In this document: positions 61,879 to 64,000 of the stretch, piece after piece
Position numbering within the stretch: position 1 is the stretch's first letter
How the letters are laid out: every line of letters starts with the position of its first letter
DNA from: Rhodopseudomonas palustris
GTDB taxonomy: Bacteria > Pseudomonadota > Alphaproteobacteria > Rhizobiales > Xanthobacteraceae
Length of the DNA: 64,000 nucleotides
Direction: 5' to 3'
Assembly: GCA_016215605.1 (NCBI GenBank)
Contig: JACRJB010000018.1
Span: 1-64,000, forward strand
Translations under genes and position numbers: made by a program
The notes under the pieces: model-generated
Seen by the model: only the letters and a program-made list of their open reading frames with translations
Told to the model about the DNA's origin: nothing
Databases searched by the model: none

Positions 61879-63681
61879 GTGAAGCTGTCCGATTACGTCA
61901 TCGATTTCCTCGCGCGGCGCGGCGTCACCCATGTGTTCGGCATTTCCGGCGGCGCGGCCGTGCACATGTTCGATTCGGCCGCGCGCCATCCCGACGTCAC
62001 GCCGATCTTCCCGCAGCACGAGCAGGCCGCGGCGATCGCGGCCGACGGCTATGCGCGCGCCACCGGCAGGCTCGGCGTCGCGATCACCACGAGCGGGCCG
62101 GGCGCGACCAATCTGCTGACCGGGGTGTGCTGCGCCTATTACGACTCGGTGCCGACGCTGATGATCACCGGGCAGGTGGCGACGCATCGGCTCAAGGGCA
62201 AGAACGATGTGCGCCAGCTCGGCTTTCAGGAGACAGACGTCACCTCGATCTTTGCGACCGTGACCAAATACGCGGTGCAGATCAGCGATCCCAACACGAT
62301 CCGCTATCATCTGGAAAAGGCGGTTCATCTCGCGTTCGAAGGCCGGCCGGGTTCGGTGCTGATCGATCTGCCGGACGATCTGCAGCGCGCCGAGATCGAT
62401 CCGGAGACGCTGCCGTCCTTCGTGCCGGAGGCAGAGATTGCGACAACGAATCTCGACGCCGCGATCGCGGCGCTGCTGCCGCTGATCGCGCAGGCGAAGC
62501 GGCCGGTGCTGGTGCTCGGCGGCGGGCTGGCGACGCCGCGGATCGGCGCCGCGCTCGATCAGCTGATCGACCGGCTCGGCCTGCCGGTGCTGACCACCTG
62601 GGCCGCGACCGATCTGATCGCGCATGACCATCCGCTGCGAGTCGGGCCGTTCGGCGTCTACGGGCCGCGGCTCGGCAACTTCACGGTACAGAACGCCGAC
62701 CTGATCCTGTGTCTCGGCAGCCGGCTGTCGCAGAACGTCACCGGCGGCATCCTGCCGTCGTTCGCGCGCGAGGCGCGGATCGTAATGGTCGACGCCAGCC
62801 GCGGCGAGATGGACAAGTTCGACGAGCGCGGCATCGCCATCGCGACGCGGATCGAAGCGCGGCTCGATGCGTTCGTGCCGAAGCTGCTCGGCGCACTCGA
62901 GGCGTCGCCGCCGCGCGACGCGTGGCTGGCGCAGATCGCGCACTGGCGCGGCGCGCTGCCGGACGATCGCCCGGGTCCCGCGCCCGCCAATGCCGGTTTC
63001 GTCGACGCCTACGACTTCATCGACAAGCTCAGCGCCGCGGCGCCCGCCGACGAACTGATCTATGTCGACACCGGCGGCAATTTGACCTGGACCTGCAACG
63101 GCTTCCGCATCCAGCGCGGCCAGCGGCTGATCTCCGACTGGAACAACACCGCGATGGGCTACGCGCTGCCGGCCGCGATCGGCGCCGCGGTGCAGGCGAA
63201 GGGCGGCGTCAGCTGCATCATCGGCGACGGCGGTCTGATGCTGTCGCTCGGCGAACTGGCGCTGCTGGCGCGGCATCGTCTGCCGCTGCGGCTGTTCCTG
63301 TTCAACAATCACGGCCACGGCATCCAGAAGCAGACGCTGGAGACCTGGCTCGCGGCGAACTACGTCGGCGTCGATGCGCCGAGCGGATTGTCGTTCGTCG
63401 ATTTCGCCAAGGTCGCGGAAGCGATGGATCTGCCGGTCGTCAGCATCAGCCGAAGCGGGGATATCGCGGGCAAGCTGCGCGAGGTCTATGCGCGCAAGGG
63501 ACCGGTGTTCTGCAATGTCGAGATCAATCCTGCGCAGAAGCTGTACCCGGTGCTGAAATTCGGCGCGCCGCTGGAAAGCCAGATGCCGGCGATCGACGAC
63601 GCGCAGATCGCCCGCGAGATGATCGTGCCGCCGTTCGTGCCGGGGGCACCGCCGAAGCACAGCGGCGGCGCGGGGGTGTGA
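61879..63681 (+). CDS. Acetolactate-synthase-like TPP-dependent enzyme
   Basis: This 600-aa enzyme has the three domains of the ALS/POX family. The Glu that activates the cofactor is in FPQHEQAAAIAADGYARATG, the middle domain begins RPVLVLGGGLATPRIGAAL, and the cofactor motif is GDGGLMLSLGELALLARHRL ending FNNHGHG. AGGAGG lies 5 bp before GTG 61879, so this start is preferred to TTG 61861. Relatives in sugar pathways (YerE type) attach a two-carbon acetyl unit from pyruvate to a keto sugar, making a branched chain; others are ordinary acetolactate synthases. No ilvH small subunit follows, which favours the sugar role. Confidence 0.83.
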   Translation: MKLSDYVIDFLARRGVTHVFGISGGAAVHMFDSAARHPDVTPIFPQHEQAAAIAADGYARATGRLGVAITTSGPGATNLLTGVCCAYYDSVPTLMITGQVATHRLKGKNDVRQLGFQETDVTSIFATVTKYAVQISDPNTIRYHLEKAVHLAFEGRPGSVLIDLPDDLQRAEIDPETLPSFVPEAEIATTNLDAAIAALLPLIAQAKRPVLVLGGGLATPRIGAALDQLIDRLGLPVLTTWAATDLIAHDHPLRVGPFGVYGPRLGNFTVQNADLILCLGSRLSQNVTGGILPSFAREARIVMVDASRGEMDKFDERGIAIATRIEARLDAFVPKLLGALEASPPRDAWLAQIAHWRGALPDDRPGPAPANAGFVDAYDFIDKLSAAAPADELIYVDTGGNLTWTCNGFRIQRGQRLISDWNNTAMGYALPAAIGAAVQAKGGVSCIIGDGGLMLSLGELALLARHRLPLRLFLFNNHGHGIQKQTLETWLAANYVGVDAPSGLSFVDFAKVAEAMDLPVVSISRSGDIAGKLREVYARKGPVFCNVEINPAQKLYPVLKFGAPLESQMPAIDDAQIAREMIVPPFVPGAPPKHSGGAGV

Positions 63682-63741
63682 GGTCGTGCCGGCGACGCCG
63701 ACTCGGCATCGCAGTCATATCCTCTGCCAAATGCACTGAGT

Positions 63742-63845
63742 CCTCATCCTGAGGAGCCCGGCGAAGCCGGGCGTCTCGAAGGATGGGCCACGGGTGCCCG
63801 CGGCGCATGGTTCGAGACGGCGCTTCGCGCCTCCTCACCATGAGG
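63742..63845. repeat. Family C intergenic repeat, second copy
   Basis: CCTCATCCTGAGGAGCCCGG at the left and CCTCCTCACCATGAGG at the right, nearly identical to 9408-9513 over its whole length despite lying 54 kb away. The near identity points to recent spread or gene conversion. Confidence 0.85.
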
Positions 63846-63916
63846 TTGTGCTTGTTGTGATTGGTCATCACCCGACTCGATTTTTGACGCCGAGACGTAA
63901 CCGGCGTCAAAAAAGT

Positions 63917-63945
63917 GGATGGCCGGGACAAGCCCGGCCATGACG
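63917..63945. repeat. Family B repeat fragment
   Basis: GGATGGCCGGGACAAGCCCG followed by GCCATGACG, the right end of the family B element, near-identical to 9583-9612. As at 9.4 kb, a family C element lies just upstream, so C and B occur as a pair in the same order at both sites. Confidence 0.7.
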
Positions 63946-64000
63946 TGTGGAGATGCTGATCGTGGGTCTTCAGCGTTTCCCAGGAAGCACCGGCTTCGCG

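Larger units (their letters stand above)
63682..64000. other. 319-bp terminal region, repeats plus possible gene end
   Basis: Between the TPP enzyme and the window edge lie a family C and a family B repeat. The final 31 bases on the minus strand read AKPVLPGKR then TGA (63970), which could be the end of a convergent gene that starts beyond the window. This is too short to support a call. Other open frames here are repeat translations. Confidence 0.3.

Overview
The window is GC-rich, densely coded DNA from an alphaproteobacterium of the Rhodopseudomonas/Bradyrhizobium group (Nitrobacteraceae), most likely Rhodopseudomonas palustris or a close relative. The supporting evidence is a vertebrate-type [2Fe-2S] ferredoxin beside a thioredoxin-reductase-like ferredoxin-NADP reductase, a ~2000-residue polar-growth-ring-like protein, CtrA-type and EcfG-type promoter motifs, and four families of dispersed palindromic intergenic repeats typical of this group. 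I found no rRNA or tRNA gene and no CRISPR array.

Layout. 0-2 kb: end of an unknown gene, repeat-rich spacer and a NYN/LOTUS RNA-binding nuclease-like gene. 2-8.8 kb: a 1998-aa membrane-anchored coiled-coil protein resembling the growth pole ring protein (GPR/RgsE), divergent from a small Hpt phosphotransfer gene, with CtrA-like boxes between them. 9-13 kb: ferredoxin, thioesterase, ferredoxin-NADP reductase and a CLC chloride/proton exchanger. 12.9-16.9 kb: surface polysaccharide genes (two glycosyltransferases and an O-antigen ligase/polymerase). 17-22.4 kb: a DUF2147 protein, a TonB-dependent siderophore receptor and an SGNH hydrolase. 22.4-24.1 kb: two back-to-back toxin-antitoxin pairs. 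24.1-28.7 kb: a YbhN-like membrane protein, a stress-type ferritin-like gene, and sbtA-sbtB (bicarbonate uptake) divergent from a LysR regulator. 28.7-29.8 kb: an AT-richer islet with a putative ADP-ribosyltransferase-fold toxin and a small partner. 29.8-37.5 kb: housekeeping and stress genes (UspA, SixA, MsrB, a GT39 glycosyltransferase) and a TacA/TacT-type pair. 37.5-41.8 kb: a 1423-aa double-kinase hybrid histidine kinase. 42-50.4 kb: flgE-flgK-flgL behind a near-perfect sigma-54 promoter, then a giant 888-aa flagellin. 50.6-63.7 kb: a co-directional sugar-modification cluster.

The 50.6-63.7 kb cluster is the best candidate for an undescribed system. It combines a sedoheptulose-7-phosphate-isomerase-like SIS protein, a kinase/nucleotidyltransferase with HldE domains in reverse order, a second sugar nucleotidyltransferase, two NAD-dependent epimerase/dehydratases, a short-chain reductase, a zinc alcohol dehydrogenase, two methyltransferases, and two different thiamine-diphosphate enzymes (an E1 alpha/beta pair without E2, and an acetolactate-synthase-like protein). 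This set is what one would expect for making an activated heptose-derived sugar and lengthening or branching its carbon skeleton, either for O-antigen (a bradyrhizose-like higher sugar) or for decorating the adjacent flagellin. The end product is inference.

Other signals worth attention are a 120-bp mobile-like repeat inserted in frame in the nucleotidyltransferase gene, a similar insert module carried by all four flagellar axial proteins, and the repeat architecture of the giant polar protein (22- and 44-residue periods).
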